NCBI GenBank assembly: GCA_016795425.1
Contig: JAEUHG010000021.1
Coordinates: 1-34,911 of the forward strand
Source of the DNA: Verrucomicrobiales bacterium
Lineage (GTDB): Bacteria; Verrucomicrobiota; Verrucomicrobiia; Limisphaerales; CAIMTB01
Direction: 5' to 3'
Length of the DNA stretch: 34,911 nucleotides
Every line of letters starts with the position of its first letter. The stretch's first letter is position 1. The position numbers were made by a program, and so were the translations under genes. The notes beneath the pieces were generated by a model, which worked only from the letters and a program-made list of their open reading frames with translations, ran no database searches and was not told where the DNA came from. This document shows, one piece after another, positions 8,325 to 16,788 of the stretch.

Positions 8325-10267
8325 TAGGACGGGAACATTCCCGCCAGGAGCAGCAGTTCCGGATGATTCGCCGTCAACTTGGGAAGCACCAACTGGATGC
8401 GCGAACGATAGATCTCGAGCCGTTCACGCAAAGGCTGGAGATCGTCGATCTTGTCCCATTGCAGGCGTTGTAGATCGAGGACCAGCCGCGCCTTGCTGCG
8501 GGCGAGGGACTCTCGGAGTCGTTGGCCAAGACCGTCGGCGTCACGACCCGACAACACCCCTTCGAGGCGCAACCACACTTGTTGTTTGGCATGCTGAAGG
8601 TCGACCTGGATCGAGAGATTGGGGGTCGACACCTTGCGTTGCAGTTCGTTCCAAAGGTCGAACGCGGTCCAGCGCTTGTCCGGCCACCGATAGGCGGTGC
8701 GGATCAGGCGAGGGTGTTGGAAGAGATCGAAGCGCAAGGTGAACCAAGTCTTCACCGCCGCGCCAATCGCGGCGATGGACTTCAGCCGTTCCATGGCCGT
8801 GGGTTGTCCGAGTTCGGCGTGGACGTCGCGTTCGAGGTCGCCGATCCAGCGTCGGATCGTGGCGTTGGGTCCGAACAGGCGGCCGGCGAGGTAAACCGGG
8901 TAGGAGGTCCGCAGCTCGCGCGCGTAGTACTCGGCCTTGGTGCGAAGTACGGGGTTGGCGGAGTTCTTGAGTTGACGATAGCCGAGGAGCCGGGCTTCGA
9001 GCACGCGGAAGATGCTGGGCCCGAGCACCTGGAAATCCTGCTCGAAACACCAGCGCTGGATGTCCTCGATTTCCTCGGGCGAAAGGGTCGGGTGCTTGAT
9101 CATCGTCCGGAACCCATCCGCGCGACGGTAGAACAGGTCCTTGTCGTTGGTGTAAACGTCCTGGAGCCGGTTCTCGCGAACCACCTTCTCATAGAACGGC
9201 GTGCTGGGGACCGGGCCGTAGATCAGGTACTGGCCCAGGGCCGGCTTGAGCTTCATGAGTGCGGCATGCTCCTCCGCCACCACCTCGCGATCCTGATAGT
9301 CGAAGCCGACGATCATCGAGGTGAGGATGGTAATGCCGTGTTCGCGGAATTCGGTGAGAATCTCCGATACCGGGCGCCCCTGTTGCTTGGCGTAACCCGA
9401 TCGGGTGCCTTCGTAGCCGATCCAGAAGCCGTCGATGCCCATCTCGAGGATCTCCTCGACGGAGTATTGGCTGATGGCTTTGACGCTGGAGAAAGCGAAG
9501 ATCGAGACCTGCCGGCCGCTCTTGATGACGCAGTCGCGAAACTCCATGGCGCGACGACGATTCAACAGGAAGTCCTCGTCCAGAATGAGGAAGACCAGGC
9601 TGGGATCCATGTCGAGGTAACGCTCGACGACGGCATAGATATCGCGGCCGGTGGGAAGGAGTTGGATATGTTTGCGCGAGAAGAAATGCGAGGTGCAGCA
9701 GAAGTCGCAACCGTTCGGACAACCGAGGCCGGCGAGGATTTTGCCGGTGCCGGAAACCTTCCATCCGAAGATTTTCAGCCAGCTGACCAGCAGGGGGTGT
9801 TTATAGGGCTTGGGAATCTCGGGTTCTTCCAGCAACCGCCGGAAAAAGGCCACGCCTTCCTCACGGCAGATGTGGTCGGCGTAGGGAAGGAGTTCTTCGT
9901 CCTTGAGCACCGTTCCGTAACCGCCCAGCACAATCTTGCTCTTCGGCGAGTAACGGCGGATGAGAGCCACGGTCTCCTTCATCTTGTGCATCACGGCCAT
10001 CAGGAAGGAAACGCCGACGTAGTCGTAGCCCTTCTTCAGTTCCCGGATCAATTCCCGCCTGGACGGGTATTGCAGCACCACCGTCGGGGCGTCGAGATTC
10101 TCGGCGATATACTCGAGCGAGAAGTGGGCGTTGACGGTGCGCGGACTAAAAATGCCTTGGGCGCGCGTGACTTGGCGGTGGAGCAATTCGTAGCCGACAG
10201 AGGACGCATCGCCGCATTGGGGGCCGATGGGTCGGCACACGCTGGTCAGCAGTACTTTCTTGTTCAT
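8315..10267 (-). CDS. B12-binding-domain radical SAM protein with C-terminal STAS-like domain
   Basis: 650 residues from the ATG at 10267 (M-N-K-K-V-L-L-T-S-V). A longer in-frame extension would run through a non-coding repeat region and is rejected. Residues 1-150 have the Rossmann-like pattern of a cobalamin-binding domain (Y-D-Y-V-G-V-S-F, K-I-V-L-G-G-Y-G), without the D-x-H-x-x-G motif. The radical SAM core follows, with the [4Fe-4S] ligands C-P-N-G-C-D-F-C (C183, C187, C190) and later strands L-I-L-D-E-D-F and I-G-Y-E-G. Residues 555-650 resemble a STAS domain (W-L-R-L-E-G-V-L-S-G, R-L-V-L-D-L-x(11)-L, L-L-L-L-A-G-M), but the usual phosphorylatable Ser is replaced by Asp. This class includes methylases and unusual C-C bond-forming enzymes; no substrate can be assigned. 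It is a single gene, convergent with the TfoX-like gene. Confidence 0.9.
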   Translation of the reverse strand: MNKKVLLTSVCRPIGPQCGDASSVGYELLHRQVTRAQGIFSPRTVNAHFSLEYIAENLDAPTVVLQYPSRRELIRELKKGYDYVGVSFLMAVMHKMKETVALIRRYSPKSKIVLGGYGTVLKDEELLPYADHICREEGVAFFRRLLEEPEIPKPYKHPLLVSWLKIFGWKVSGTGKILAGLGCPNGCDFCCTSHFFSRKHIQLLPTGRDIYAVVERYLDMDPSLVFLILDEDFLLNRRRAMEFRDCVIKSGRQVSIFAFSSVKAISQYSVEEILEMGIDGFWIGYEGTRSGYAKQQGRPVSEILTEFREHGITILTSMIVGFDYQDREVVAEEHAALMKLKPALGQYLIYGPVPSTPFYEKVVRENRLQDVYTNDKDLFYRRADGFRTMIKHPTLSPEEIEDIQRWCFEQDFQVLGPSIFRVLEARLLGYRQLKNSANPVLRTKAEYYARELRTSYPVYLAGRLFGPNATIRRWIGDLERDVHAELGQPTAMERLKSIAAIGAAVKTWFTLRFDLFQHPRLIRTAYRWPDKRWTAFDLWNELQRKVSTPNLSIQVDLQHAKQQVWLRLEGVLSGRDADGLGQRLRESLARSKARLVLDLQRLQWDKIDDLQPLRERLEIYRSRIQLVLPKLTANHPELLLLAGMFPSYQA

Positions 10268-10423
10268 GTCTAAAAGCTGGCACCGGGGCATGATTGCGCC
10301 AGGACCATTCGATCCTTTTCGCCGGACTTCGCGAGGCGCCTGCACTCCAGCGGCATTCTTCGCCGGAGCGCAACGGTTTTGGTGCCAAATGTTAGGGGAG
10401 ATCGAGGGAGGAGGGGGGCAAAG
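10268..10423. other. Upstream region of the radical SAM gene, no gene seen
   Basis: Non-coding stretch between the radical SAM start and the repeat-rich DNA. No convincing promoter hexamers, ribosome binding site or riboswitch could be recognised. A seven-base complementary pair (TGGCACC at 10278, GGTGCCA at 10381) is about 100 bases apart and too weak to call. Confidence 0.4.
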
Positions 10424-10463
10424 GAAGTAAAGGAGGTGAAGGAGGTAAAATGAGGAAGAAGCG
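10424..10463. repeat. Short purine-rich 9-base tandem repeat
   Basis: Degenerate repeats of the form GGAGGTAAA / GGAGGTGAA / GGAAGTAAA follow each other directly beside the larger 124-base repeats. The strand is almost pure purine here. It does not sit at a ribosome-binding distance from any gene on the plus strand, so it is a repeat and not a string of Shine-Dalgarno sites. Confidence 0.6.
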
Positions 10464-10466
10464 CCC

Positions 10467-10590
10467 TGGCATCTCGCAGAGGCGCAGAGGCGCGGAGGAA
10501 AAGGAATCAGGATCTCTGCGTGGTCTGCTCCTTCTCGATTCTCTGCGCCGTCGCGGCTCTGCGTGAGGCCACCTCTTGGTCTTCCTCCCC
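10467..10590. repeat. 124-base palindromic intergenic repeat, copy 1
   Basis: Left half CTCGCAGAGGCGCAGAGGCG and right half built on CTCTGCGCCGTCGCGGCTCT are imperfect reverse complements, so each copy can fold into one long hairpin. It is nearly identical to copy 2, starting 155 bases later. It has no coding potential of its own and looks like a REP/MITE-type element; no transposase is nearby. Confidence 0.8.
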
Positions 10591-10621
10591 GGAAACTGGG
10601 CGGAGAGGGAATGCGGGAGGT

Positions 10622-10745
10622 TGGCATCTCGCAGAGACGCAGAGGCGCGGAGGAAAAGGAATCAGGATCTCTGCCTGGTCCGCTCCTTCTCGATTCTCTG
10701 CGCCTTCGCGGCTCTGTGTGCGGCTGCCGCTTGGTCTTCCTCCCC
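10622..10745. repeat. 124-base palindromic intergenic repeat, copy 2
   Basis: Same length and orientation as copy 1, with scattered substitutions (for example CTGCGCCTTCGCGGCTCTGT against CTGCGCCGTCGCGGCTCTGC). A 31-base spacer separates the copies. It ends just before the stop codon of the epimerase gene, so on the minus strand it lies immediately downstream of that gene and could also act as its 3' hairpin. Confidence 0.8.
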
Positions 10746-10751
10746 GCCCTC

Positions 10752-11636
10752 TCAGCGCTCTTCTCTGGGGATGTCGAGTTGGCCCGCTTCGGTCAACCGC
10801 TTCAACTCCGCGGTCATGCCTTGCCGGAAGGTGGGGTACTTCAGGCGATGCCCGAGTTCCATGGCCAGTCGGCGATTCGAGATCCGTGCGTTGGCGATCG
10901 ATGCTTTCGCCCCGGGCTCGCCGGGGGGCGCGAAGGGCGGCACGTACTTTCCCAGGCTCTCCGCCAGCCAGGTGAAAAAGTGGATCTCAGTGACCGGTTC
11001 CTGGTCGACAAGGTTGTAGATCTCGCCGGGTCGGCCGCTCTTGAGGGCCGCTAGCGCGCCTCCGACGGCGTCGTCGAGGTGAATCAAGTTGAGGTTTCGG
11101 TGACCCTGACCCGCGAGGCGCACCTCATTGCGAATGAACTTCGCGAGGTCGTGCTCCCGGCCAGGCCCGTAGATCCGGGCGACACGCAGCAGGACGGCGG
11201 GAAACCGGTTCCTGATGGCCGCCAGAACCAGCCGCTCCGCCTCCACATGGGCTCGACCCAGTTCGGTCAGGGGATCCGTCGGGTGATTCTCCTTCACGAC
11301 GGAGCCGTCGGTCTGTCCATACACCTCCGTGCAGCCGAGATGCAGATAGCGGGTGGGCGGTTCAGCGGCGAAATGAGCGAGCAACCGTCGGGTTCCTTCG
11401 AGCACCGCTGAGCAGGTACCGCCCAAGGCGAAGATCACGGCATCGAAACGGCCCTCCGGCAGGGTCCCATCGGGCTGGGTCAGATCGGTGGTCATCCAGG
11501 CGATCGACGGCGTATCGGCAGGCAGAGAATCGGCGGCGGGCGTGCGCCGGAGGCCGACGACCTCATGCCCTTGGCGGGCGAGTTCGAGAGCGATGGGCAG
11601 ACCGAGGTAACCACAGCCGGCAACAAGGACGCGCAT
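10752..11636 (-). CDS. NAD(P)-dependent epimerase/dehydratase family protein (YeeZ-like)
   Basis: 294 residues, an extended short-chain dehydrogenase fold. The N-terminus [12 protein letters not shown] carries the dinucleotide-binding G-x-G-x-x-G (residues 7-12). The later block L-G-C-T-E-V-Y-G and [10 protein letters not shown] match NAD-dependent epimerases. The catalytic Y-x-x-x-K is not visible: at that position the sequence reads L-G-R-A-H-V-E-A-E, as in the YeeZ-like branch of the family, so catalysis may differ from classical sugar epimerases. The start at 11636 gives a tight N-terminus. It diverges from the prepilin-like gene across 263 bases. The substrate is unknown. Confidence 0.88.
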   Translation of the reverse strand: MRVLVAGCGYLGLPIALELARQGHEVVGLRRTPAADSLPADTPSIAWMTTDLTQPDGTLPEGRFDAVIFALGGTCSAVLEGTRRLLAHFAAEPPTRYLHLGCTEVYGQTDGSVVKENHPTDPLTELGRAHVEAERLVLAAIRNRFPAVLLRVARIYGPGREHDLAKFIRNEVRLAGQGHRNLNLIHLDDAVGGALAALKSGRPGEIYNLVDQEPVTEIHFFTWLAESLGKYVPPFAPPGEPGAKASIANARISNRRLAMELGHRLKYPTFRQGMTAELKRLTEAGQLDIPREER

Positions 11637-11812
11637 GGAGTGAGGCTAGCGGCACGAGCGCCGAAGCCCACGCCTTTTGCGATCGGAAGCGGGAAGGGTT
11701 GTTGGGGGAAGAGCGAAGGGGTGACGGGAGTCAGGAGGATCCCCATCGCCAAATACACCCTAGCCACTTCCCCACCCACTCTCCCCTTCCAGTGACGGGG
11801 TCCACGATCCCC

Positions 11813-11839
11813 TTGACCCAGGCAACGCACGCATGTAAT
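11813..11839 (+). promoter_or_regulatory. Candidate promoter of the prepilin-like gene
   Basis: TTGACC at 11813 and TGTAAT at 11834 resemble sigma-70 -35 and -10 boxes, about 60 bases before the ATG at 11900. The 15-base spacer is shorter than the ideal 17, so this is only a candidate. Confidence 0.3.
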
Positions 11840-11899
11840 CCATTGACCACACTTCCCCAAAGGCAGCCGACACGCCGGCAGAACTGGACACCACCCCCT

Positions 11900-12697
11900 A
11901 TGAAACGGACGTGCAGATCCTCGTTGGAGACTGGGTTTACCCTGATCGAACTGCTGGTGGTGATCGCCATTATCGGGATCCTGGCGAGCATGCTGCTTCC
12001 GGCCCTTGCCCGCGGACCAGAACGGGCGAAGGAGACCCAGTGTCTTTCGAATCTGCGGCAGGTGGGTGTCGCGGCCCGCTTGTTTTGGGATGACCATACC
12101 CAGGGTCGACTCACGCCGGTGACCGGCGGGCGCGACCCGGCCAATTCCTGTCTGGCCACGAATCACGGTTACGCCAGCGACCGCCCGCTCTATCCCTACC
12201 TAAGAAACTCAGAGGTCTACCGGTGTCCGGTGGACAAGGGGAAGTATAGCGAGGATTGCTTGGAGCATCCCGAGACTCCGCTGACGCCTTCGTGTTGGGA
12301 GACTCGAGGGTTCAGCTATGAGATCAACAGCGGCCCCCCTACCGGGCTGCGGAACCCGCCGACGAAAAAGAAGGTCGCGCGATCCTTGATGGGGCAAACG
12401 GACGGGGAAGTTCAGGATCCGGCCAAAATGATTTTGTTCTACGAGCCGCCGGCGGCCCCTCAGGTGTGTGTGCATAATCCTCAGCACTTCGAGCCGCGCT
12501 GGTATCAGTGGCATCGAAACCGGGGCAAGACCGAGTTCCTGGATCCGCGGCTGGCGCCGGGGTTGTTTTACTCCCCGATCCTGTTCGTCGACGGTCACGG
12601 TGGGGTTTTCAATTTCACCAAGTCATTGACCGTGGACCCGTATTATCCGTACGAAGAGACCCGGAGTTACCAGTGGTATATACCTGGGGAGCCGTAA
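11900..12697 (+). CDS. Prepilin-type N-terminal cleavage/methylation domain protein
   Basis: 265 residues from the ATG at 11900. Residues 12-36 are a class III (type IV pilin-like) signal: G12 followed by F-T-L-I-E17 and the hydrophobic helix [17 protein letters not shown]. Cleavage by a prepilin peptidase would fall between G12 and F13, with Glu at +5. The next block [12 protein letters not shown] and the late L-F-V-D-G-H-G-G-V (near 233-243) match the large planctomycete/verrucomicrobial family of pilin-like (pseudopilin, DUF1559-like, H-x(9)-DG) proteins. Such genes occur in many scattered copies per genome, usually without pilus-assembly neighbours, as here. They are thought to be surface or pseudopilus subunits, with no defined role. 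No clear Shine-Dalgarno site precedes the ATG. Confidence 0.92.
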   Translation: MKRTCRSSLETGFTLIELLVVIAIIGILASMLLPALARGPERAKETQCLSNLRQVGVAARLFWDDHTQGRLTPVTGGRDPANSCLATNHGYASDRPLYPYLRNSEVYRCPVDKGKYSEDCLEHPETPLTPSCWETRGFSYEINSGPPTGLRNPPTKKKVARSLMGQTDGEVQDPAKMILFYEPPAAPQVCVHNPQHFEPRWYQWHRNRGKTEFLDPRLAPGLFYSPILFVDGHGGVFNFTKSLTVDPYYPYEETRSYQWYIPGEP

Positions 12698-12713
12698 GCA
12701 ATCGATCGAACGG

Positions 12714-13295
12714 ATGGCGAATACATCGATCATGGTGCGCCAGGAGCACCTGAGGAATTTCCCGGCCTTGGCGGCGCGACTGGTGGGTTGGCGCTCCGAC
12801 TCGCTCAAAGACGACGCCGCGTGGATGGCGGTGTTGAAGGACGCCCTCGAGGCGGAGTGTGAAGTGTGCGGGATGCGGGTGACCGGTGAGGATTTGGCAC
12901 GGTTGGCCAAGCCGGTCCCCAACCTTCCCGAATCTCCCAAGGTGGCTCGGTTGCGCTTGGGTTATTGCGCGCGACAAGGCTGCGACTCGTATTACTACCG
13001 GCTCCGCTTCCAACCCGTTTCTTCGGTGGACTGGACCGTGCTCCTCGATGGCACGGGGGATTCCGCCGTGGCGCCGACGCCGCCGAGGGAGGTTGAACAA
13101 CCCTCCGATCGCCTGAAAGCCGCCGCGATGGATTCGGTTCGACGGGTGCTGCCACGAATCGCGATAGGGGTCCTGGTGATCGGCGCGCTGCTGTTCGTTC
13201 GACACTGGCGTCGCGGGGGAACGGTGCCCCTGATCCGAGAGCCGGAGAAATTCCAGGTGGAGGTTCCTCCAACAGGCGTATCGCCGAACCGTTGA
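12714..13295 (+). CDS. Unknown protein with two Cys pairs and a C-terminal membrane helix
   Basis: 193 residues; I do not recognise the family. Residues 1-105 form a soluble domain with Cys at 49, 52, 85 and 90 (C-x-x-C and C-x(4)-C), a spacing that could bind zinc or form disulfides. A charged linker (115-145) leads to one membrane helix at about 146-163 (L-P-R-I-A-I-G-V-L-V-I-G-A-L-L-F) followed by R-H-W-R-R. By the positive-inside rule that suggests a short cytoplasmic tail, but Arg residues also precede the helix, so the topology is uncertain. It begins 16 bases after the prepilin-like gene on the same strand, so the two may be co-transcribed. It ends 16 bases from the convergent ABC permease gene. 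Confidence 0.75.
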   Translation: MANTSIMVRQEHLRNFPALAARLVGWRSDSLKDDAAWMAVLKDALEAECEVCGMRVTGEDLARLAKPVPNLPESPKVARLRLGYCARQGCDSYYYRLRFQPVSSVDWTVLLDGTGDSAVAPTPPREVEQPSDRLKAAAMDSVRRVLPRIAIGVLVIGALLFVRHWRRGGTVPLIREPEKFQVEVPPTGVSPNR

Positions 13296-13311
13296 GGGCA
13301 GAGTCGGGCCC

Positions 13312-14448
13312 TCAGACACGGAAGAAGCGAATGGCAGCCAGGTTGGCGACCGCGGCGAATCCGAGCAGCGCGGCGAGGGGGCGGCGGGCAGCGGTGAGGT
13401 CGGATCCAAAGGTGATCAGCTGGTGGAGTGCGTCCATGGCCCACCCCGTGGGCAGGCAGTGCGCCAGGAATTGAAATGTCTCGGGCACGATTTCGAGGGG
13501 CCACCAGCAGCCGCCAAGCGCGGCCATCACCATGCTGACCAGGACGCAGAGGCCGACGACCTTGTCTTCGCTGCGCAGGATCGATCCGAGCAAGATGCCG
13601 ATCGAGGCGGCGACCCACGCATAAATCGCCAGCACGGCGAGGATCCCAAGGAGGTTGTCCCCAAGATTTACGCTGAAGAGAAAACGTCCGGCCAATAGGA
13701 GCACGGCGATTTGAATGCCGGCGAGCAACAGGAGTCCGTAGATCTTGCCTCCGATCAGGGCGGCGTTTGTGACGGGATGGACCTGCATGCGTCGCAACAC
13801 TCCGGAGCGGCGTTCCCACGCCAGAGTGACTCCCCCGAAGGTGAGCAGGTTCATCATCAGGTACATGACCAGGATGCCCGGGAGCGAAAAATTGAACCCG
13901 GTCGGAATGGGCTTGCGGCCGGCATGCCGGGCATCGAGGCGCACCCGCGCTTCCCGATGTCGGACCGCTTCCAATGCATCGGCGGTCGGGGTGGTGTCGG
14001 TGTCGGCACCGAGGCCTTCGAGCAGGTGGGAGTTAAGGGCGATGGTGGCCCGGAGAACCCGCATTTCGATCAAGGCCGAGGATGGGTCATCCGTTCCGCC
14101 GGGCGTGAAGAACACGACGCGCCCCTGGTTTCCGGCGATCACGGTGTCCGTAAAGTTGGTGGGAATACGGATGCCGCGGCGGGCCTGGTCGGAGTGGGGA
14201 TGACTGGGAAGCCGGACCTCGAGTCCTTGTTCGCCGAGTTCCGCGAGGAAGGCGACTCCGAGGAAGCCGGTGTCGCGGTTGTCGACGAGTAGGAGAGGAC
14301 GGGTGGTGCGCGGACCGCCTGGGCCGCGGTTGGCGAAGCCCATGAAGTAAACGAAGGCCAAAGGCATCACCACCAGCCAGATCCAGGAACTGCGATTCCG
14401 CAGGAAGAGACGGAGATCATGGTGCCCGATGAGGAAGAGGTGGCGCAT
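13312..14448 (-). CDS. ABC-2 type transporter permease (second of pair)
   Basis: 378 residues from the ATG at 14448 (M-R-H-L-F-L-I-G-H-H-D). The open frame extends 29 codons upstream into the preceding permease gene, which I reject. Topology is that of ABC-2 exporters: one N-terminal helix (about 20-37, W-I-W-L-V-V-M-P-L-A-F-V-Y-F-M), a large extracytoplasmic domain (about 40-190), then a cluster of five helices, including L-P-G-I-L-V-M-Y-L-M-M-N-L-L and L-L-L-A-G-I-Q-I-A-V-L-L. The block S-G-V-L-R-R-M-Q-V-H-P-V fits the conserved cytoplasmic coupling segment E-R-x-x-G-x-x-x-R. It starts 16 bases after the first permease's stop; the three genes form one transport operon. The substrate is unknown (drug, lipid or polysaccharide export are all possible). 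Confidence 0.9.
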   Translation of the reverse strand: MRHLFLIGHHDLRLFLRNRSSWIWLVVMPLAFVYFMGFANRGPGGPRTTRPLLLVDNRDTGFLGVAFLAELGEQGLEVRLPSHPHSDQARRGIRIPTNFTDTVIAGNQGRVVFFTPGGTDDPSSALIEMRVLRATIALNSHLLEGLGADTDTTPTADALEAVRHREARVRLDARHAGRKPIPTGFNFSLPGILVMYLMMNLLTFGGVTLAWERRSGVLRRMQVHPVTNAALIGGKIYGLLLLAGIQIAVLLLAGRFLFSVNLGDNLLGILAVLAIYAWVAASIGILLGSILRSEDKVVGLCVLVSMVMAALGGCWWPLEIVPETFQFLAHCLPTGWAMDALHQLITFGSDLTAARRPLAALLGFAAVANLAAIRFFRV

Positions 14449-14464
14449 GACGCGGATCGGGTGT

Positions 14465-15763
14465 CTACGAGCGCAGGCCGCGTTCGAGGCGTCGTTGCAG
14501 GAGGCGGGCGGCGAGCAGGGCGAGAACAATCCCAAGGGCCGTCAGTTTTCCCGCGGCCAGAATCCAGGGGCCGCTCGTGCCATCCCCGTTTTGCACGTGA
14601 CGCATGGCGCCGATGAACCAAGCCGGTGGAAGGAGAGGGGTCACATGCAGGCGCAGGAAATCCGGTAGGGCTTCCGCGGGAAAGGTGCAGCCGCTGGCCA
14701 TTCCCAGCGCCATACCGACCATGGTGTTCAGGACGTCGGCCTTTTTCTCGCCGCCGATGAGTCCGGTCAGTGCGGCCATGAATCCGCAGGCGAACACGCT
14801 CACCGCGAAGGAAAGGAGGGCGACGATCCACGGTTGGCGCCAGGTGATGCCGAACAACAGGGTGCCGCCACCCATGAGGATCGTCGCGCCCAGGATCACG
14901 ATCGCCAGGGTGAACCACACCTTGGCGAGAACGAACGCGGTGGCGCCGGCCGGCATGGTGCAGAGTCGGTGGAAGGTGCGAAACCGGATCTCGCGTTGCA
15001 GATCACGCATGGCGACGTCGGCGAGGAACACCAGGAACATGGCCGCCATGCCGGGGAGCAATAAGGCGAACATGTTGAAGCCGACGCCGGGCTTCGACGC
15101 GGTTTTGTTGTCGGGAGGCGTCGGGGTTTCGGGCTTTGATTCCTTTTCGTAGGATACCCGCCAGAGACCGGGAGCCTTTCTCAGGCGTTCGAGGTGATCG
15201 CCGGTTTGTTCGAGCAGGGAACCGACCTCGCGCAGGGTCACTTTGCGTTCGCCCGACAGGATGGGGCGCCAGGCGGCGACCTCGCCCCCAAAATTGCGGG
15301 CGATGGCGTTAAGACCGGTGGTCAGGACGGCGAGGGCTTCCTCGACGATGGCCGGGTGGATGGCTTGGGCTGGGTTCTTGACCAGCTCCAGAACGGCGGG
15401 TTCACGTCCGTCGAGCAGGTGGTCGGTGAAGCCTTGGGGAATCACCACGACGGCGGCGATGGCGTTGTTGGTGATCTCACGAAGCGCGAGTTCGCGTTCG
15501 AGAAAGCGGGCTTCCACGTGTTCCGAGGCCTGGCCTTGGTTGAGGGCGCCGCGCAGAAGTCGGATGACGGCTGAGTCATCTTCATCGACGATGGCGACGC
15601 GGATGCGACCCAGGCTGCCTTCACCCTTGCCCGCGGAGGAGAACACCATGCCCAGCAGCCCGGTGATGACCAGTGGGATGCAGAGATGGATGAGGTACGG
15701 CACCGGGTTTCGGCGCGCGCGGCGCAGGTCCTTTCCCAGCAGGATTCCGATGTGCTGAAGCAT
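14465..15763 (-). CDS. ABC-2 type transporter permease (first of pair)
   Basis: 432 residues. Same plan as its downstream neighbour: an N-terminal helix (about 23-43, Y-L-I-H-L-C-I-P-L-V-I-T-G-L-L-G-M-V-F), an extracytoplasmic domain of about 200 residues, then five C-terminal helices, among them L-L-L-P-G-M-A-A-M-F-L-V-F-L and I-V-A-L-L-S-F-A-V-S-V-F. The segment L-Q-R-E-I-R-F-R-T-F-H-R-L matches the coupling helix of ABC-2 permeases. The start ATG at 15763 has a good AGGAG seven bases upstream, which overlaps the stop of the ATPase gene, so translation is probably coupled. The two permeases differ in sequence and would form a heterodimer with two ATPase copies, as in the YbhF/YbhS/YbhR type; no membrane-fusion (HlyD-like) partner is present. 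Confidence 0.92.
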   Translation of the reverse strand: MLQHIGILLGKDLRRARRNPVPYLIHLCIPLVITGLLGMVFSSAGKGEGSLGRIRVAIVDEDDSAVIRLLRGALNQGQASEHVEARFLERELALREITNNAIAAVVVIPQGFTDHLLDGREPAVLELVKNPAQAIHPAIVEEALAVLTTGLNAIARNFGGEVAAWRPILSGERKVTLREVGSLLEQTGDHLERLRKAPGLWRVSYEKESKPETPTPPDNKTASKPGVGFNMFALLLPGMAAMFLVFLADVAMRDLQREIRFRTFHRLCTMPAGATAFVLAKVWFTLAIVILGATILMGGGTLLFGITWRQPWIVALLSFAVSVFACGFMAALTGLIGGEKKADVLNTMVGMALGMASGCTFPAEALPDFLRLHVTPLLPPAWFIGAMRHVQNGDGTSGPWILAAGKLTALGIVLALLAARLLQRRLERGLRS

Positions 15764-15772
15764 CGGCGGCTC

Positions 15773-16699
15773 CTAGTCGCGCCACTCCCGGCCGGTGAGT
15801 TGGAGGAACACGTCGTTCAGGCTGGGGCGCTTCAGCGTGACATTCTCGACCGGCACCGGAAGCGCCAGCAATTCGCGAAGGCAATCGGAGGGATCGCGCG
15901 TCCCCATGGCAGCCGCCACGATCTGGCGGTCGGTTCGTTGCAGGATCTTGAACCGTTGCTCGAATCCGTTCCATGAGGCCGGGTTGGCATCAGCGAACCG
16001 ACCTTCGATCACGAAGAAACGTTCACCGCCAAGGCGCTGTTGGAGTTCCGCCACGGTGCCTTCGGCGTGAAGCTTGCCGTGGTCGAGAATGCCGACCCGA
16101 TGGCAGAGTTGCTCGGCTTCCTCGAGGTAATGCGTGGTGTAGAGGATGGCCATGCCTTCCGAGGCCAGGGTTTGGATGAAGTCGACAACTCGCGCCCGTG
16201 CCTGGGGATCGATGCCGACCGTGGGTTCGTCGAGCAGGAGAAGCCGAGGTCGGTGCATGAGGGCGGCGCCAAGGTTGATCCGGCGCTTCATGCCGCCGGA
16301 ATAATTCTTCACCAAGTCTCCGGCGCGTTCGACCAGGGCCAGGGCCTCGAGCAACTCGCCCGCTCGGCGAACTGCCGTGGCCCGGTCGAGCCCAGCGAGA
16401 CGGCCCCAGAACTCGAGGTTCTCCCGGCCCGTCAGTTCCTCATACAAAGCAAGGTCCTGAGGGGCGACGCCGAGGATGCGTTTGGCGCGGTTCGGTTCGC
16501 TCCAGAAGTTCGTGCCGTCCACATGAATGTCTCCGGTGTCCGGGCGCAGCAGGCCGCAGATCATGGAGAGGGTCGTGGTTTTGCCGGCGCCATTGGGGCC
16601 CAGCAGTCCGTAGATTTCTCCCGCTCGGACTTCAAAACTGACCTCGCGGGCTGCGAGCAAAGTTCCGAAGGACTTCGACAACCGGGAGACCCGAAGCAT
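15773..16699 (-). CDS. ABC transporter ATP-binding protein
   Basis: 308 residues from the ATG at 16699. TTG and GTG codons further upstream extend the frame, but they lie across a palindrome and add a non-family N-terminus. Walker A G-P-N-G-A-G-K-T (34-41), signature Y-S-G-G-M (133-137), Walker B L-L-L-L-D-E-P-T (153-160) and the H-loop T-T-H (188-190) are intact, so it should hydrolyse ATP. The Q-loop lies in [10 protein letters not shown]. The C-terminal ninety residues form the accessory domain common in DrrA/CcmA-like exporters. It energises the two ABC-2 permeases encoded immediately downstream. No regulator is linked, but an eight-base perfect inverted repeat lies just upstream at 16720-16740. 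Confidence 0.95.
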   Translation of the reverse strand: MLRVSRLSKSFGTLLAAREVSFEVRAGEIYGLLGPNGAGKTTTLSMICGLLRPDTGDIHVDGTNFWSEPNRAKRILGVAPQDLALYEELTGRENLEFWGRLAGLDRATAVRRAGELLEALALVERAGDLVKNYSGGMKRRINLGAALMHRPRLLLLDEPTVGIDPQARARVVDFIQTLASEGMAILYTTHYLEEAEQLCHRVGILDHGKLHAEGTVAELQQRLGGERFFVIEGRFADANPASWNGFEQRFKILQRTDRQIVAAAMGTRDPSDCLRELLALPVPVENVTLKRPSLNDVFLQLTGREWRD

Positions 16700-16719
16700 G
16701 AGGGCCGTTGTTGACACAG

Positions 16720-16740
16720 CGCGTGGGGTTGTCCCACGCG
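16720..16740. promoter_or_regulatory. Perfect 8-base inverted repeat upstream of the ABC operon
   Basis: CGCGTGGG and CCCACGCG flank a five-base loop (GTTGT). It lies in the 89-base gap between the TVP38-like gene and the ATPase start, 21 bases before the ATG. It could be an operator, or an intrinsic hairpin ending the TVP38-like transcript; there is no T-run, which argues mildly against a terminator. Confidence 0.45.
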
Positions 16741-16788
16741 ATTCCAACCGCGACAAGAATCAAGACGGGACCCGGCGCGGTGGGGTGG

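Noticed and set aside
10268..10627. 120-codon N-terminal extension of the radical SAM protein
   Set aside because: It translates through hairpin repeats and the purine-rich tandem repeat; the family-like start is at 10267.
10424..10745. CRISPR array
   Set aside because: Repeats are palindromic, only two long copies exist, and no regular spacers or cas genes occur.
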